Under the pieces are notes generated by a model. The model was given only the letters and a program-made list of their open reading frames with translations. It ran no database searches and was not told the DNA's origin. Position numbers and translations under genes: made by a program. Below, piece by piece: positions 1-13,450 of a DNA stretch of 64,000 nt (position 1 is its first letter; each line of letters opens with the position of its first letter). The DNA comes from Physella acuta (lineage: Eukaryota; Mollusca; Gastropoda; Physidae): NCBI RefSeq assembly GCF_028476545.1, contig NW_026731616.1, forward strand, positions 277,001 to 341,000, given 5' to 3'.

Positions 1-330
1 GATTGCTCAATCAAATACATCAATCGTGATCGATCCTGACATTAATACCTACAATCCTAGCTGTTATGTCACTGATCTTTTTACTAAAATTTGTTTTACT
101 AAATTTAATATCTGATGTAGGCCTATGTCCGGTCTTTGAGTTTACTTCGCAAGTTAACGGTCAGTCGAAGTTCAAGGAATTTGATAACAACGTAGAATTA
201 GGCTATGAATTATCTCCCGTTTAATAAAAAAAAGGAATATTTTATTCAAGGGATATAATACATTGACAAATTGATAGCATAATCAAGCAGAACTAAAATG
301 AATACAATCAAACAATGGGACCAACTATAG
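1..330. repeat. Dispersed repeat fragment
   Basis: The stretch resembles blocks at 53320-53520 and 42826-42900. Shared words include GGTCAGTCGAAGTT, a GGAATTTGATAACAACGTAG-like segment and ATTATCTCCCGTTT. No coding potential is visible. It is an edge-truncated copy of an unclassified repeat. Confidence 0.5.
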
Positions 331-835
331 TTAATTTAAAGTTATAACTGTAGTTAACTATTTTATGTGTCATATGGAATTTTGTCAAAAAGATAAATTT
401 AACATATTTTCGACTAAATTACCTAAGCTATTTGAAAAATCAAACACATTAGCTAAATTATATAATTCTTTCAGACAATACAGATCTCAACTAATTTCGA
501 CTGTTCATTTCTATGGAAACTCGGGTTATTTCTGAATCCCTAATAATAAAGGGATACATTTTAATAAATTGTTCGTCTGTCCGTCTCATGTAGTGACAAA
601 GATCCCATAATGTAGGAAGCCAAAAATAAGCCAAAGAAAACCAACCCAATCGTTGGACCATAGAAATATTTCTAACTTGACTGAATGAATCATTAAATAA
701 AGCTGTTGTGTTTATAATTTTAAATAACATACATTCTTAAATAGTCAATAAATTAAGTTTATTATTTTTTAAAGATTATGTACCTAATAGTAATTAATTA
801 ATTTGTGTTATTATGTAATAAAATTTGTAACGTTG
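331..835. other. AT-rich stretch, no gene seen
   Basis: Nothing gene-like was found. It contains one copy, at about 523-556, of the short hairpin motif (TCCCTAATAATAAAGGGA) that recurs through the window next to a variant of the GTCTGTCCGTCTCAT word. Confidence 0.4.
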
Positions 836-1360
836 TATGTTCTTTATCCAGTCTTAATTTGGCAAGATTATTTTTCATAGATTTTTCGCTTAATAGTTAT
901 CTCCCATTAATTACATTTTACTTTAAATGATTAACACATTGTTCATAATTCATTGCCAAATTCTACGTTCATACCAGTTCTTTCATCTTAGAATATTAGA
1001 TTACATGCTTTCCTACAGATTACACTCTTAGATTGGAGATAGGCCTACATCAGCTATTTACTATAGTAAAAGAAGAGTAGTAGCATCACAGATATGATTG
1101 ACAGTCTTTTATGTAAGGATGAATCGTGATTCATGTACATGACTGAGCAATTGTTTAGCAACCCTCGACACTCATCATCGTTCACCTTTAAACATAAAAT
1201 TAAAGATTCGTTGTATAAAGTTGTATCGTCATTATCTAGATGTAAATCAAATACATTATAAGCAAATGTATATTTTAATATTTAATTTTGATTAACATAC
1301 AGCATTAGATACGGGTCTAAAGACGTCTTTGAAGAAAAATAATAAGATTAATAACCAATA
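836..1360 (+). repeat. R1 dispersed repeat, about 510 bp
   Basis: This is one of at least five near full-length copies of the same unit. The others are 36085-36600 and 51895-52400 in the same orientation, and 18700-19215 and 39235-39745 inverted. Landmarks in order are TTAATAGTTATCTCCC, ATTCATTGCCAAATTCTACG, TTAGATTGGAGATAGGCCTA, ACTATAGTAAAAGAAGAG and ACATACAGCATTAGATACGG. No open frame is shared. It is probably a non-autonomous DNA element; no clear terminal repeats were recognised, so its class is open. Confidence 0.6.
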
Positions 1361-2240
1361 CAGCTGGTAAATTAAAATAACTTTTAACCCTCTCCCCCCC
1401 CCCCCCCCGAAAGTATTATTACGTAGAGCCCTATAGACAGCAATCTCATCGCAAACTATTTTTTGTTAAGAAAAGGTTTCCTGAATTAAACAAAATTTAC
1501 ATTGTGAATAATTAAGGGTACTTTACTTTTTAAGAAAAATTGGAAATTCTTTATTACCATATTGATCACATGTGCGTTCATCACTAGTTATGTTCTACCT
1601 ATCTGACAGTTTTAAATATAAGGCATAAATATAGCATTGGAAAATGTTTCAGAAGTAGGCCTAACTATGACTATATGAACTTTTTTTATTTATTTAAAAC
1701 ATAAGAAATTATTGTTAATTGTTATTATAATTTACAAAGGCCAGTTTAAATGGGCTAATGTTGCCTTGAAATGTATTATATTTATCAATACAAGAAAAAA
1801 CAACAAATAATGATTTTATTTTATGTGAGATTAACCATAAACATGGAAAACATAAAGTTTAATTTTGTTAGGGTTGGGTGGGTGATGGTTGGGTGCTGGG
1901 CATGTCAACTCATTCCGCCTGGGAAATTATCTCTCTCAGGTAAATGTGAAATTTTATGATTTACAAGTGCAAGTTTTTATACGGCTCCATTTTACCTCTG
2001 GAGACAATGGATGCACCAAGGGAGTTGGAATCCTGTGGTAACTTATCAGGTCATTGAAGTGGGGGATCGTGTATTATTGGATCTTTTTTTTTGCTCACTG
2101 AATGATAAAAGTCTCGTAAGAATGTGTCATTGTAAACTGTGGAGAGTGGTGTCTGTGTGTGTGTGTGTGCGGAGGTGGGGGTAGTTCAAAGTGTATTCAT
2201 TGGTGTGGAGTGGTAACATCAAGGGATTCTGAGTAAAGGA
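1361..2240. repeat. Repeat block, inverted copy at 37590-39230
   Basis: This block continues R1 and matches the reverse complement of 37590-39230. It has a poly-C run at about 1391-1408, a (GT)n run at about 2153-2168 and a single copy of the word CTCTCTCAGGTAAATGTGAA at about 1930-1950. That word is amplified about 20-fold in the inverted copy. The copy here also lacks the LTR found at 38658-38954, so it preserves the empty site near 1614-1645. The short open frame at 1771-1959 has no recognisable product. Confidence 0.55.
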
Positions 2241-3360
2241 ACCAGATATTGGTTCAGTCAAAATATATCACGAGAAAATATTTATAGTATTTGATATTAT
2301 TTTTGTCAGTTTAAACATAAAACAAAGAAAGAAAAAAGAAAATCAACATGATTATATTTAGTTTGAATTCACTATTTTACACTTAATAATTGTGACAAAC
2401 AGTTTGTCTCATAGATTTGTAGCATTATATAAACGTTTTCATTAGACATATGGCATTCATAAATTAAAACTAAATTTAGATACATAGAGTAGGTGTGCGT
2501 GCTGTATTTGTTATTCGTTGCATAGAAACACATTTTTGTCCATTAACTAATTCAGTGATAGTTTCTCTCTACTATCGCATCTTGTGGTGAGGTTAGACGT
2601 TGATTGCACTGACATACCGCTTAATTATGCCCATTAATTATTTTTATAGTTTGTGTCCCTCAATTACAAGAGATCCAGCAATAACCTTAAAAAACTTATT
2701 TGAACAAAAGTATATCCTTTTTAAAAATAATGTGTTTACTATTACAAAGTGTTGAGTATGCAATATGTTACATTTATTCGACAAGATTTTAAAACACTTA
2801 TAATAATAAGTTTTTATTATCATGCATTAACATCTACAGAGTACTGTTTTTGTTTTTATCTATGTCTTAGTTATGTTTGATAATTTAAGCTATTCGTAAA
2901 TTAGTTATCTCCCTTATATTACGTTGTTTTTTTAAATATTTTTAAATGGGACATAATTCGTTGGTAATTCAAGTTTTAAAACAAACTCAAGTACCTTTAA
3001 CTAAGATTATCCGCTTACTTATTTAGCTAAATGTATATTTAAATATGTCTACGTTGATTAATTAAAAATGGAGGAGACTTCATTATCAATGTCAAGACAA
3101 AGTAAATTAATTTCCGTTGTAGTTTTTAATATTTATTATTAAATCGCATGCATTATCAGATAGAGTAACAATGGAATCTAAAATACTTTTTATCGCAAAT
3201 TAATCTTCTTACTAGGTTCCTTTCGTATACCTCAACCTCTCCTACAAGATTTAATATTGCACGAGTAGGCTGAAATCTATAACATTTGTAAACTTAAAAA
3301 AAAAAAACTTTGAATAATTAAATAAAATTTACATTGTACACTTATAGCTAAAGACAGTCA
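2241..3360. other. AT-rich stretch, no gene seen
   Basis: Only scattered words of the dispersed repeats (for example TTATCTCCC near 2905) are visible. No open frame, RNA gene or tandem array can be supported. Confidence 0.4.
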
Positions 3361-3395
3361 ACCTTAAATCAGGTAGATTCAGTTGTGGAATTCAT

Positions 3396-3446
3396 CTGCA
3401 GCGAGCCCAACACCACAATAAATGTGACAAATATGGCATATTTCAC
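3396..3446 (-). pseudogene. Signal-peptide exon-like sequence, decayed
   Basis: Reading on the minus strand gives a hydrophobic run KYAIFVTFIVVLGSLQ, closely related to the fuller copy at 37502-37579 and to copies at 44613-44675 and 57738-57800. The surrounding 3360-3740 matches the reverse complement of 37250-37580, so exon and upstream flank moved together. No start codon is seen in this copy and the splice donor is weak. The product is unknown; the reading as a secretory exon is an inference. Confidence 0.4.
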
Positions 3447-3639
3447 TCTCGATGTACCAAACAGGTAGAAGACTCCTCGATAATGTATGCTAAAATAACA
3501 TCATAACTTTCAGATAAGTCAGAGATTTTATTATATTTGTAATTTTTTAAAACGGCCAATAGTTTAGTAATTATGGCTACTTCAGCGTTTTTTTACACTA
3601 CTAAAACACTTATGCTACAAAATGCAAGCATTATCTATC

Positions 3640-3960
3640 AAATAAAACCTTGGTTTAATATAGGCATTGTACCAGTTATGTCTGAATGTGTATTGCAATT
3701 TCATTTGACGAAGAAAACGATAGGACGCACAGCAGGTAAGTTGTCAATTATTTATAACCGAGACAATGTTTGGGCCATGTGCTAAGAATGAATGCAGGCA
3801 TTGGCTAGGGTTGTTCTCAGATGGACACCGCAGGGTAAAAACAGAAAACGTAGAAGATCGATGGAGAAAATTTAAATTAAATTATTTTAACATAGCATAT
3901 TAGAACATATTTTAGTCCATTTCAGGGATCAAGAAATAGACAAACCCCAAAAACACAACA
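3640..3960 (+). pseudogene. LINE reverse-transcriptase C-terminal fragment
   Basis: Two adjacent frames give CLGHVLRMNAG and then VVLRWTPQGKNRKRRRSM. These match the conserved tail of many animal LINE polymerases, in the pattern W-x-G-H-x-L-R-M then R-W-x-P-x-G-x-R-x-R-G-R. A frame change lies between them, so the piece is dead. Related copies are at 36640-36960 and 52405-52760. Confidence 0.6.
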
Positions 3961-5215
3961 AAGCATTAGATTAATCAAACACAATTGCCTGAACAAGTTT
4001 GATTTTTTTTTTTTTTTTGCTTTCAAACAACGTACGATGTTATGTTGTTTATTTAATATTCGTTCAGGAAGAACTACAATGAATTAAAAAAAAAAAAAAC
4101 AACACAAGACATCACTTTAAATTTCATTTCACAATGTACATATAGTTAGTCATTTTCATTCAATATGTATTCTTGTCAAAAGCATTAATTCGACTTATAT
4201 AATACTTAACAACTAAGTTGATTTAAAGAATAATTAGATTAGCTTAATTATAATATTCGTTCCGACAATTCAGATTTCTAGCATTTGAACATGTGTTTCG
4301 TATTTATGTCTAAGGCTTTTTTCCGGATCCCTAATAATAAAGGGATACATTAAATATTGACTGTCCATCCGTCACATATAAAGACGCAACACTTTAAGGT
4401 TAGTCTTCACATCGAGTAAATATTTCAACTTTAATTAAATATTTTCAAAATATATGCAAAATATGCAAATCCAAACAACATCAACAGTGGGGTTGCGCCC
4501 ACTTATTTGATTCCTATGGCGAAAGCTGTTGAGAGAGCTGTTAATGTTACGTCACTAGCAGCTAACGTAAACCAATGGCCACAAGTGACCCTAAACCTTT
4601 TTAGGGATGACTGTCTAGGGTGACAGAACAAATTATCTCAGACAAAATATATCACGAACATAGAAGAATAGCTAAAACAACCAAGTGTAACTAAGACATG
4701 CTAAATTAGCACCATAAAAAGCTTTACATTTTGTTACTTAATACTTAAAACTAAACTTTATTTTTTTCAAAACAATATATTTCACGTGTTCACTAAGAGG
4801 CCGTACGTGTTCTTTAAAAATTAAACGTAGTAGTTTTATTACATAATACGTCTAGTCAATACCGATGCAAATTAATTTTGATGTTGATTATAAAATGTAA
4901 TATTTATTTCTGGATCCCTAAAAGAAATGGACTTTTTTTGGAAAATCAAAAACGGGTAACCGCTAAATATATAGCTTTACGAATTATTGTTTAAGTATTT
5001 AAAAATCAAATTTTGAAAGACTATTTTTACTGTTACTTATAACTTAAAGCCTATATAATATTTTATAGTAATACTTTAAAAGTGATAATATAGTTTCCTA
5101 AAAACTAAGAGTGTCTAAAGCCTAATTAAATTTTTTAGCTAGAATACACATACCTTTCTTTGTTGTATGTTTCATCCTCAAAACTCGACTACTTGATCTA
5201 CTCAACTCAAGATTA
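3961..5215. other. AT-rich repeat-derived stretch, no gene seen
   Basis: It contains a poly-T run near 4003-4018, a poly-A run near 4087-4100, and hairpin-motif copies at about 4322-4352 and 4907-4920. A word near 4490-4580 (TGGGGTTGCGCCCACTTATT) recurs inverted near 57560-57600. Nothing coding is visible. Confidence 0.4.
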
Positions 5216-5440
5216 CTGAAATGATTATACTCTATACTACATTAACAACACATATAAAACTTCGATACCTAACACCTGCATAGAGTCGATGCTCCAGAAC
5301 TACGACAATACCTTTCCTACCTTCACCATACTCTACAAACGATACTCCCAATCAACAACGATTTAACTGGACCAACTGCTACACTATAACAGCCAACACA
5401 CTTCGATATCTTAATACCACATGACATTTTAATAATACTT
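5216..5440 (+). repeat. Copy of the 53-kb ORF repeat
   Basis: Words such as TTTAACTGGACCAACTGCTA and ACACTTCGATATCTTAATAC match the minus-strand open frame at 52895-53374. Other copies are at 32340-32660 (minus) and 42460-42830 (plus). The frame is interrupted here. Confidence 0.5.
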
Positions 5441-5664
5441 AGTGTTAGGCTTCTAATATCGTCATATTCGCAAACTAATCATCTCATTAATCTAAATGAT
5501 TTTTCATATTTTAACCTCTCCTAAAGGAATCCATACCAATCGTAAACTTTTATTTTTCATAAACGTTGACGTCGTATAATTGTGTAATTATAACTAATGG
5601 CAGTCAAGCTTAAAACAGGTAGAATTAGTTATGTAACTCATCTTTGGAGGTCTGCAGAAGCCCA

Positions 5665-6250
5665 ACACTTAGAGGCGTAGCGAGGGGGAGATGGACAGGG
5701 GGTAGCGGACCGCACCGAGTGAAAATTTGTTTTTTAGGGGGGGGGGTGAAACAAAGGTAAAAAGTACCAACATTTAAATAATGAAATCTAAATAAAAGAT
5801 TAATTAGAGTTAAATAGACTTTAAAGACCAAAGTTGATAAATCCCGACAAGGATGGGGCTAGGGATGTGGGTAACATCATGACCGAGACCTGCTAACTAT
5901 AGAGATAACAATGCTACATCCAAATGTTTTTATAACCGGCTACAGATAAACATTGTTAGTATTATCTGACAAGAATGGGGCTAGGGATGGGGGTGACATC
6001 ATGACCGAGACCTGCTAACTATAGAGATAACAATGCTACATCCAAATGTTTTTATAACCGGCTACAGATACACATAGTTAGAGTTATTTGACAAGGATGG
6101 GGCTAGGGATGGCGGTGACATCATGACCGAGACCTGCGAACTATAGAGATAACAATGCTACATCCAAATGTTTTTATAATCGACTACAGATAAATATTGT
6201 TAGTATTATCTGAACTTAGTTTAAAGTATCCACCGGCCGGGGTGGGGGGG
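5665..6250 (+). mobile_element. GGCGTAGCGAGG-type MITE with internal tandem repeat
   Basis: It begins with the terminal word AGGCGTAGCGAGGGGG, shared with elements at 9423 and 15456. Internally it carries a 122-bp unit, with units starting at about 5846, 5968 and 6090, repeated about three times. The word GGGGCTAGGGATG opens each unit. No transposase is present. Confidence 0.55.
5840..6215. repeat. 122-bp tandem repeat, about 3 copies
   Basis: The GACAAGGATGGGGCTAGG word recurs at 5846, 5968 and 6090, giving an exact 122-bp spacing. Each unit includes GACCGAGACCTGC and AACAATGCTACATCC. Units differ by scattered substitutions. Confidence 0.85.
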
Positions 6251-6299
6251 GGGGGTAGGTTACATCAACATTTGCCTGAGATAAAAGGTTTGATTGAGA

Positions 6300-6810
6300 A
6301 TAGTAATAAAGTTTTTTTTTATATTTGAATCTTAATTATTTATCCACTTATCAAGTATAACGCATAACGCGTGAATAAGTACAATCTGTATCAGATGATA
6401 AACCCGCTGTTTCTTCATCTGATTCTTAATTATCATTCATCCACTTATCAAGCAAAACGTGTGCTATTTCAGCACAAATCGCTTGAGTGAGTTTTGGCCT
6501 GATGGACTTGATCCATAATGAATTTTTAAAATGTAAACAAGAACTCAAATGTTAAGAATGACATGAGGTTGTCGTTAACAAAAACTCAAACACGAATTTT
6601 GAGGTTAGTTAATAGCATGCTATTTCACAAATCGCATTAAAACAATTAATACAAAAATTTTAATTTTATTTATACAAGAAAATCGTAAGTTGATGTTTAT
6701 TGATTTCCTCACTAATTTCGACTTTTTTAATTCTACAGGGGTCGCGGGTAACTAACTTTTTATAGAAGGAGGTCGCCACTAGAAAAAGTGTGGGAACCTA
6801 TGCCTTAGAG
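6300..6810 (-). pseudogene. piggyBac-like element fragment, N-terminal part
   Basis: On the minus strand this matches the start of the piggyBac-like frame at 60440-60660, including the peptide words GQNSLKRF and SDEET. It also carries the flanking word TTCCCACACTTTTTCTAGTG that appears at the outer end of such elements (compare 47640-47690). Only the end and the first part of the coding region remain. Confidence 0.5.
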
Positions 6811-8089
6811 CCTGCTCAGTCATATATATAAGTCGCTTTTGATCCTTATATTAAAGACTTGTAATTAAAGCTGTTAAGCTATTGCTGCTCTTTCACAATA
6901 GCAAAAAGCTGATCTAGGCCTATCTCCAGTTTTAAAGTTTAATATGTAAGCGATTTATCTAATATTCTAAGATGAAGGAATTTGAAAAGAACGTAGAATT
7001 TAATTGAATTATCACCCGTTTGGTTAAATATTAAAATAGAAAGTAATTCAAGGGAAATAACTATTTTAAAAAAGGCTAACTTAAAATATCATAGGTAATA
7101 CGGGCAAATTAACAAAATACACGGTTTTCTATTAATTTGCAGTATAGCAATAATTAACTGCTAATACCAGTTACGTAAATGTTAAAACATAAACTTGTTA
7201 ACTGTTTAAAATTTTATTTTACTTAAAAAATTGAAGACATTAGCTTCATTAAAACATTATTTTATTCAAGTGAGAAATATTTCAAGCCACTTCTTCCTTG
7301 TTGTTCTGTGACATAGAATCTATATCTGAATCCTTAATGATGAGACATCCTTTTTAAATATAGTGTGACCGTGTTAACCCAGGGGTTGGAAACCTACACC
7401 TTGCGAGTCGCATGCGGGTCCTTTGATGTCTACAAGTGGCTCTTCAGTTCCTTGTACAAATATTAATAGTTATATTATTTCATTTTAGAGTTTAATATGT
7501 AAGTAAGCGATTTATCAAATATTTTAAGATGAAGGAATTTTATAAGAATTTAGAATGTAATTGAATTATCACCCGTTTTGTAAACTATTAATAAAAGAGA
7601 AAGTTTTTCAAGGGAGACAACTATTAGAAAAAGGCTAAATTAAACTAGCATAGCTAATATGGGCAAATTAACAAAGCACACGATTTTCAATTGATTTACA
7701 GTATAGCAATAATTCACTGCTAATATTATATATGTAAATGTTAAAACATAACTTGTTAACTACTCAAAACTATATTTTACTTAAAAAATTGAATACATTA
7801 ACGTCATTTAAACATTATTTCATTCAAGTGAGAAATATTTCAATTACGCTCTGATTCCTAATCTTTCCTTATAATCTTATAATTATTAACAATGTGTGTT
7901 GATTGAAAGTATAAATACATTAGATTCATTTAAAGACTCATTCAGTCAATTGAGACATATTTTATTCCATATTAATCCGCATCTTTTTTTCCAAACGGTA
8001 TATCTGGATCTCTGTTATTATGGGACAACTTTTCAAAAACAATGTCCGTGTTACAGGACCGTAGTAAATTTTCCAGCCACCCTCTATAA
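6811..8089. repeat. Mosaic of dispersed repeats
   Basis: Parts match the reverse complement of 47100-47690 and R1 words (TAGGCCTATCTCCAG, GATTTATCTAATATTCTAAG). A truncated hAT MITE end (CAGGGGTTGGAAACC) starts at 7380 in reverse orientation, and hairpin-motif copies are near 7325 and 8003. No gene is visible. Confidence 0.5.
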
Positions 8090-8191
8090 CAGGGGTCGGC
8101 AACCTTTTGTGATGGAAGAGCCAAAAGTTACAATTCACAAAATTAACCAGTTTTTAAAGAGCCACTAACATTTTAATGATAATCGTTTAGG

Positions 8192-8255
<64 letters not shown>

Positions 8256-8522
8256 TTTGGTTTCTTTGTGATATGAAGTTGAATGTTTCAATTTGGGATG
8301 GGCGATTAATAGGCGATAGGGAGTAACTATATATTTGAATAGAATAGTGAATGTGTATTGTTTATATATATTTGTATATTGTTTATTACCGAGTGTTGCA
8401 GAAAAATATTTGTATGAGTTTTAAAAATAAAATTGATATTTTTTTTGCTTGGAGCCGAAGAGCCGCATCTTGACATCCAAAGAGCCGCATGCGGCTCGCG
8501 AGCCGCAGGTTGACGACCCCTG
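8090..8522 (+). mobile_element. hAT MITE, complete
   Basis: The ends are CAGGGGTCGGCAACCTTTTG and TTGACGACCCCTG, an imperfect terminal inverted repeat of the hAT type. A GC-rich subterminal stretch, CCGCATGCGGCTCGCGAG, lies inside the right end. The flanking 8-mers share only the core CTATA, so the target duplication is degraded. It is the shortest of the MITE copies here and carries an AT microsatellite about 100 bp from its left end. Confidence 0.8.
8194..8252. repeat. (AT)n microsatellite inside hAT MITE
   Basis: An uninterrupted AT run. AT runs sit at a similar place in the MITE copies at 28178, 45720 and 58570. Confidence 0.95.
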
Positions 8523-9110
8523 GCCTATACCTTGTGACCAACTTAATGTGTAAAATATGTACAGTAAAATATATACAATGGCAAGTACAATATAGCCAGT
8601 ACCATACGGCCGTTATACAGTTGTCAATACAATATAGCCAGTACCATACGACCGTTATACAGTTGTCAATACAATATGGCCAGTACAATACGGCCGATAT
8701 CAAATAGCCTATACAATAAGGCCCGTACTATGTAGCCGTTATACAGTTGTTAATACATTATGGAGAGATCAATAGGGCGGTTATACATCGAATAACACCA
8801 GTGCATCTTCAAGACTTTTCTCAGGGGGGGGGGGGCGCTCTTGAAATTTTCGGGGGGGGGGGGATTGAAAGTTTCCGGGGAAGAGGGGCGGACACCGGTA
8901 AAAGTACATATTTTCTATATACATTTTATTCCGATGTGGCCAGATCAATTGGGTCGTTATACATTAGCTAATAAAATATAGCCAGAACACATCAGACAAT
9001 GTAATGTGGCCAAATCGACGTGGCCGTTAGTTAAGGGCCAAGCTAATTGAAAATGGCCCACAACGATGCGGCCAATAAAATTTAGCTTGTATAAAACAGC
9101 CAGTAGGCGT
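8523..9110. repeat. Degenerate GGCCAGTA-type minisatellite upstream of peptide gene 1
   Basis: About three copies of a 42-bp unit lie at 8560-8700, with words GCCAGTACCATACGGCCG and TTATACAGTTGTCAATAC. Looser copies continue to about 9110. A G-rich insert near 8825-8890 interrupts it. The same word family is amplified upstream of peptide gene 2. Confidence 0.7.
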
Positions 9111-9257
9111 ACACAGTATAATTCTAAAATTTCTATTTAATCAATTTTAATTAAATTGCTGATTACTCGCCCCACGGCGTTAACCACACCGCCATGTGAG
9201 AAGAAACCAGACAAGACACGACAACACTTTACTAGAACAATCAACAGGTCCAACAAG

Positions 9258-10676
<1,419 letters not shown>

Positions 10677-10807
10677 TGATTTAATCTGACACATCAACTC
10701 TGCCCTATCCTACCATTCAATGATGTCAATTCTGGAGGATGGAATATTTTTGGAATGATGCTTTAACGTAAATAACACTTATTCTAGGTTTATATGGTTA
10801 ACTTGGT

Positions 10808-10818
10808 AATAAAGCATT
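10808..10818 (+). terminator. Putative poly(A) signal of peptide gene 1
   Basis: AATAAA occurs in TGGTAATAAAGCA about 135 bp after the stop codon at 10676. It is the first such hexamer downstream. Confidence 0.45.
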
Positions 10819-10819
10819 T

Positions 10820-11240
10820 TTTTCAAAATTCAAAATCAATTACATTGTTATTTTTTATTTATTTTTTATTTCGATAAATTAAAAATGATGCGTTGAAACT
10901 TACTTTTTAACATAATAGCAGTATGTTCTTACTTGATAAATAGGTAACTATGTTCGATTAGGTAAAACCCGATCGATAAGTTCAGTTACTCTAACATCGA
11001 TCGATGGAAGGTGGACTGTTCAATATCGCCAGTATAGTGTTGCTATAAGGCCTTAATATAGAGGTCGTTTTGGTGAGAACAACGTAGCAATATGGCCATT
11101 TTAATTTGGTCATATGGTCAGTTCATTATGATCATTTGGCACGTATAAAGTGAGTGAAAGGTCACGTAAGCTTTAACCCTAACCCTAACACTAATCACCA
11201 CGTGTGTAATGTGGTCATGTGACAAGTATAGCATTCTCGT
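10820..11240. other. Intergenic stretch with degenerate minisatellite words
   Basis: AT-rich to about 10970, then loose copies of GTGGTCA / GGCCATTTTAAT-type words that lead into the 22-bp array. A short CCCTAACCCTAAC run near 11175 is too short to call telomeric. Confidence 0.4.
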
Positions 11241-11261
11241 GTCACTCGTAAAAAAATTGTA

Positions 11262-11890
11262 GTGTGGTCAGTTTCACGTTGTCGTATGGCCAGTATAACG
11301 TGGTCATGTGGCCAGTATAACGTGGTCGTATGGCCAGTATACCGTGGTCGTGTGGCCAGTATACCGTGGTCGTGTGGCCAGTATACCGTGGTCGTGTGGC
11401 CAGTATACCGTGGTCGTGTGGTCAGTATAACGTGGTCGTGTGGCCACTATATCGTGGTCGTGTGGCCAGTATACCGTGGTCGTGTGGCCAGTATACCGTG
11501 GTCGTGTGGTCAGTATACCGTGGTCGTGTGGCCAGTATAACGTGGTCGTGTGGTCAGTATACCGTGGTCGTGTGGCCACTATATCGTGGTCGTGTGGCCA
11601 GTATACCGTGGTCGTGTGGCCAGTATAACGTGGTCGTGTGGCCAGTATAACGTGGTCGTGTGGCCAGTATAACGTGGTCGTGTGGCTAGTATACCGTGGT
11701 CGTGTGGTCAGTATACCGTGGTCGTGTGGCCAGTATACCGTGGTCGTGTGGCCAGTATAACGTGGTCGTGTGGCCAGTATACCGTGGTTGTGTGGCCAGT
11801 ATACCGTGGTCGTGTGGTCAGTATACCGTGGTCGTGTGGCCAGTATAACGTGGTCGTGTGGTCAGAAAATCTTGTCACGTGACCAATATA
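11262..11890. repeat. 22-bp minisatellite, about 28 copies
   Basis: The unit is close to CCGTGGTCGTGTGGCCAGTA plus TA, with alternating variants (CCAGTATAAC, TCAGTATACC, CCACTATATC). Because 22 is not a multiple of three, all frames stay open for long runs on both strands. The resulting 22-residue repeat proteins are artefacts. GC content is well above the surroundings. Confidence 0.95.
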
Positions 11891-12004
11891 AAGAGGTCGT
11901 GTGGTAGTTTAATGTGGTATTTTGGTCATCTTCATGTGGTCGACATGTTAGTATAACGTTTTTGTGTGGCAAGTATAACTTGGTTGGTATATTACAGTCA
12001 CATG

Positions 12005-12238
12005 TGACGACGTGGCCTAGCGGTAGAGCGATAGACTTCTTACCTGAAAGTCTCGCGTTCGAATCCGGGTTCAAGTCAGTCGAACGTCCCTGAGTCCAAC
12101 CAGGTATAATGGGTACCTAACTCACGTAAAGAATAAAGGCGGCGAGATAACAGCAACAGGTAAACTCTATTTCACTTGCCCCATGGGCCGTCAGGTTCGA
12201 AAAGGGAACTTTACATTTACTTACTTTTATTAAGGTCA
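12005..12238 (+). mobile_element. SINE A, tRNA-headed, near full length
   Basis: The head reads GTGGCCTAGCGGTAGAGCG (A box) and then CGTTCGAATCCGGG (B box). The body contains ACTCACGTAAAGAATAAAGG and ends GGGAACTTTACATTTACTTA. The same body recurs at 12606, 16630, 57335 and inverted at 60665. The tRNA-like head has no complete cloverleaf partner for its 3' side, so it is not a tRNA gene. Confidence 0.8.
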
Positions 12239-12254
12239 CGGTACCAGTATAAAG

Positions 12255-12480
12255 TTAACTCGAATCATGGCTAATATGATTTGTGACTTGTATAATGCTG
12301 CTAGACTGCTAACCCGAAAGTCTCGAGTTCAAATCTGGTTTCAAATCAGTATAAATTTACTGAGTCCACCCAGCTCTGATGACTACCTAACTCGTGTTAG
12401 AGAAAACAAGGCGGCTGGGAATATTTCTAACCATATTATCCCCTTATTGAAACATGAACTTTTCTTCATCTGCCGAATGT
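12255..12480 (+). mobile_element. SINE A copy, degraded
   Basis: It retains GACTGCTAACCCGAAAGTCT, CGAGTTCAAATCTGG and ACTCGTGTTAGAGAAAAC in the SINE A order, with a scrambled head and tail. Confidence 0.6.
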
Positions 12481-12605
12481 GTTGTGGGCACAAGAGGGAA
12501 TAGACGATGTTGATATTGTTATTGTAAAGTCAAATTATGTGGCCATATATAATGAACCATGCGCTCTACTTTCATTTTGGCCGATACAAATTTATGTTCT
12601 CAAGT

Positions 12606-12850
12606 GGCGGCGTGGTCGAACGGTAGAGCGCTCGGCTACAAGCCAGCAAGCCTCGAGTTTGAATTTCAGTCTGGATTTGGAACTGCAAAATGTCCCTGAG
12701 TCCTCCCAGCTATGATGGGTAACCGACTCACTTTGGGGAAAGTAATGGAGGCTGGGCATAGTGCAGACAACTATTCATATACCGAGGTCAAAAAACAACT
12801 CTACCTCATCTGCACTATGAATCGTTAGGGAAGCTCTACATTTTTAACAC
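12606..12850 (+). mobile_element. SINE A copy
   Basis: The head is GGCGTGGTCGAACGGTAGAG with a B box-like CGAGTTTGAATTTC. The body includes CTATGATGGGTAACCGACTC. An inverted copy lies in arm B at 55735-55965. Confidence 0.75.
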
Positions 12851-13059
12851 TAGGTTTTCACGTTGGTTGTATAATAAAGTGTTGTGTTGCCAAAGATCTG
12901 TATGATAAAGTATTCAACATAATGTAGCAAATATAGCCTGGCCATTAGAATTGTGTTATGTGGCGAGTACAAAATAATGTATACACGGTGCTATTACAGC
13001 GGTCACTACACAATGTAGTGTTACAATCTAGCTGAGGCTAGTACAAAATAATCGACATC

Positions 13060-13450
13060 ATTCTAGGTACAAAATAGTAAATAGTTTGGACGGTAGGTAC
13101 AAAACAGCAAATACTTTGAACGGTTTGTACAAAATAGCAAATACTTAAGACGGTAGGTACAAAATAGTAAATACTTTGGACGGTAGGTACAAAATAGCAA
13201 ATACTTTTGACGGTAGGTACAAAATACTTATTACTTTGGATAGTAGGTACAAAATAGCAAATACTTTGGACGGTAGGTACAAAATAGCAAATACTTTTGA
13301 CGGTGGGTACAAAATACTTAGTACTTTGGATAGTAGGTATAAAATAGTAAATACTTTGGATAGTAGGTACAAAATAGTAAATACTTTGGACAGTTGGTAC
13401 AAAAAAGCAAGTACTTTGGATGGTAGGTAAAAAATAGGAAGTACTTTTGT
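13060..13450. repeat. 30-bp minisatellite, about 13 copies
   Basis: The unit is TTTGGACGGTAGGTACAAAA plus TAGCAAATAC. The unit length is a multiple of three, so the open frames on both strands are repeat artefacts. Arm B has about nine copies at 55230-55500. Confidence 0.9.

Noticed and set aside
1771-1959. 62-residue open frame and its partner at 38303-38500
   Set aside because: It lies in a dispersed repeat, has no recognisable domain, and the two copies differ by frame-neutral repeat expansion rather than coding constraint.
11170-11195. Telomere-like CCCTAA words (also 24041-24056)
   Set aside because: Only two to three imperfect units, well inside the window.
11262-11890. 22-residue repeat proteins on both strands
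   Set aside because: A 22-bp unit without stops is open in every frame; no unique sequence or start context.
12005-12080. Possible tRNA genes (A and B boxes; also 17185, 29668 and 60840)
   Set aside because: Each head is followed by the same non-tRNA body and they recur as insertions with target duplications, so they are SINEs. No full cloverleaf was found.
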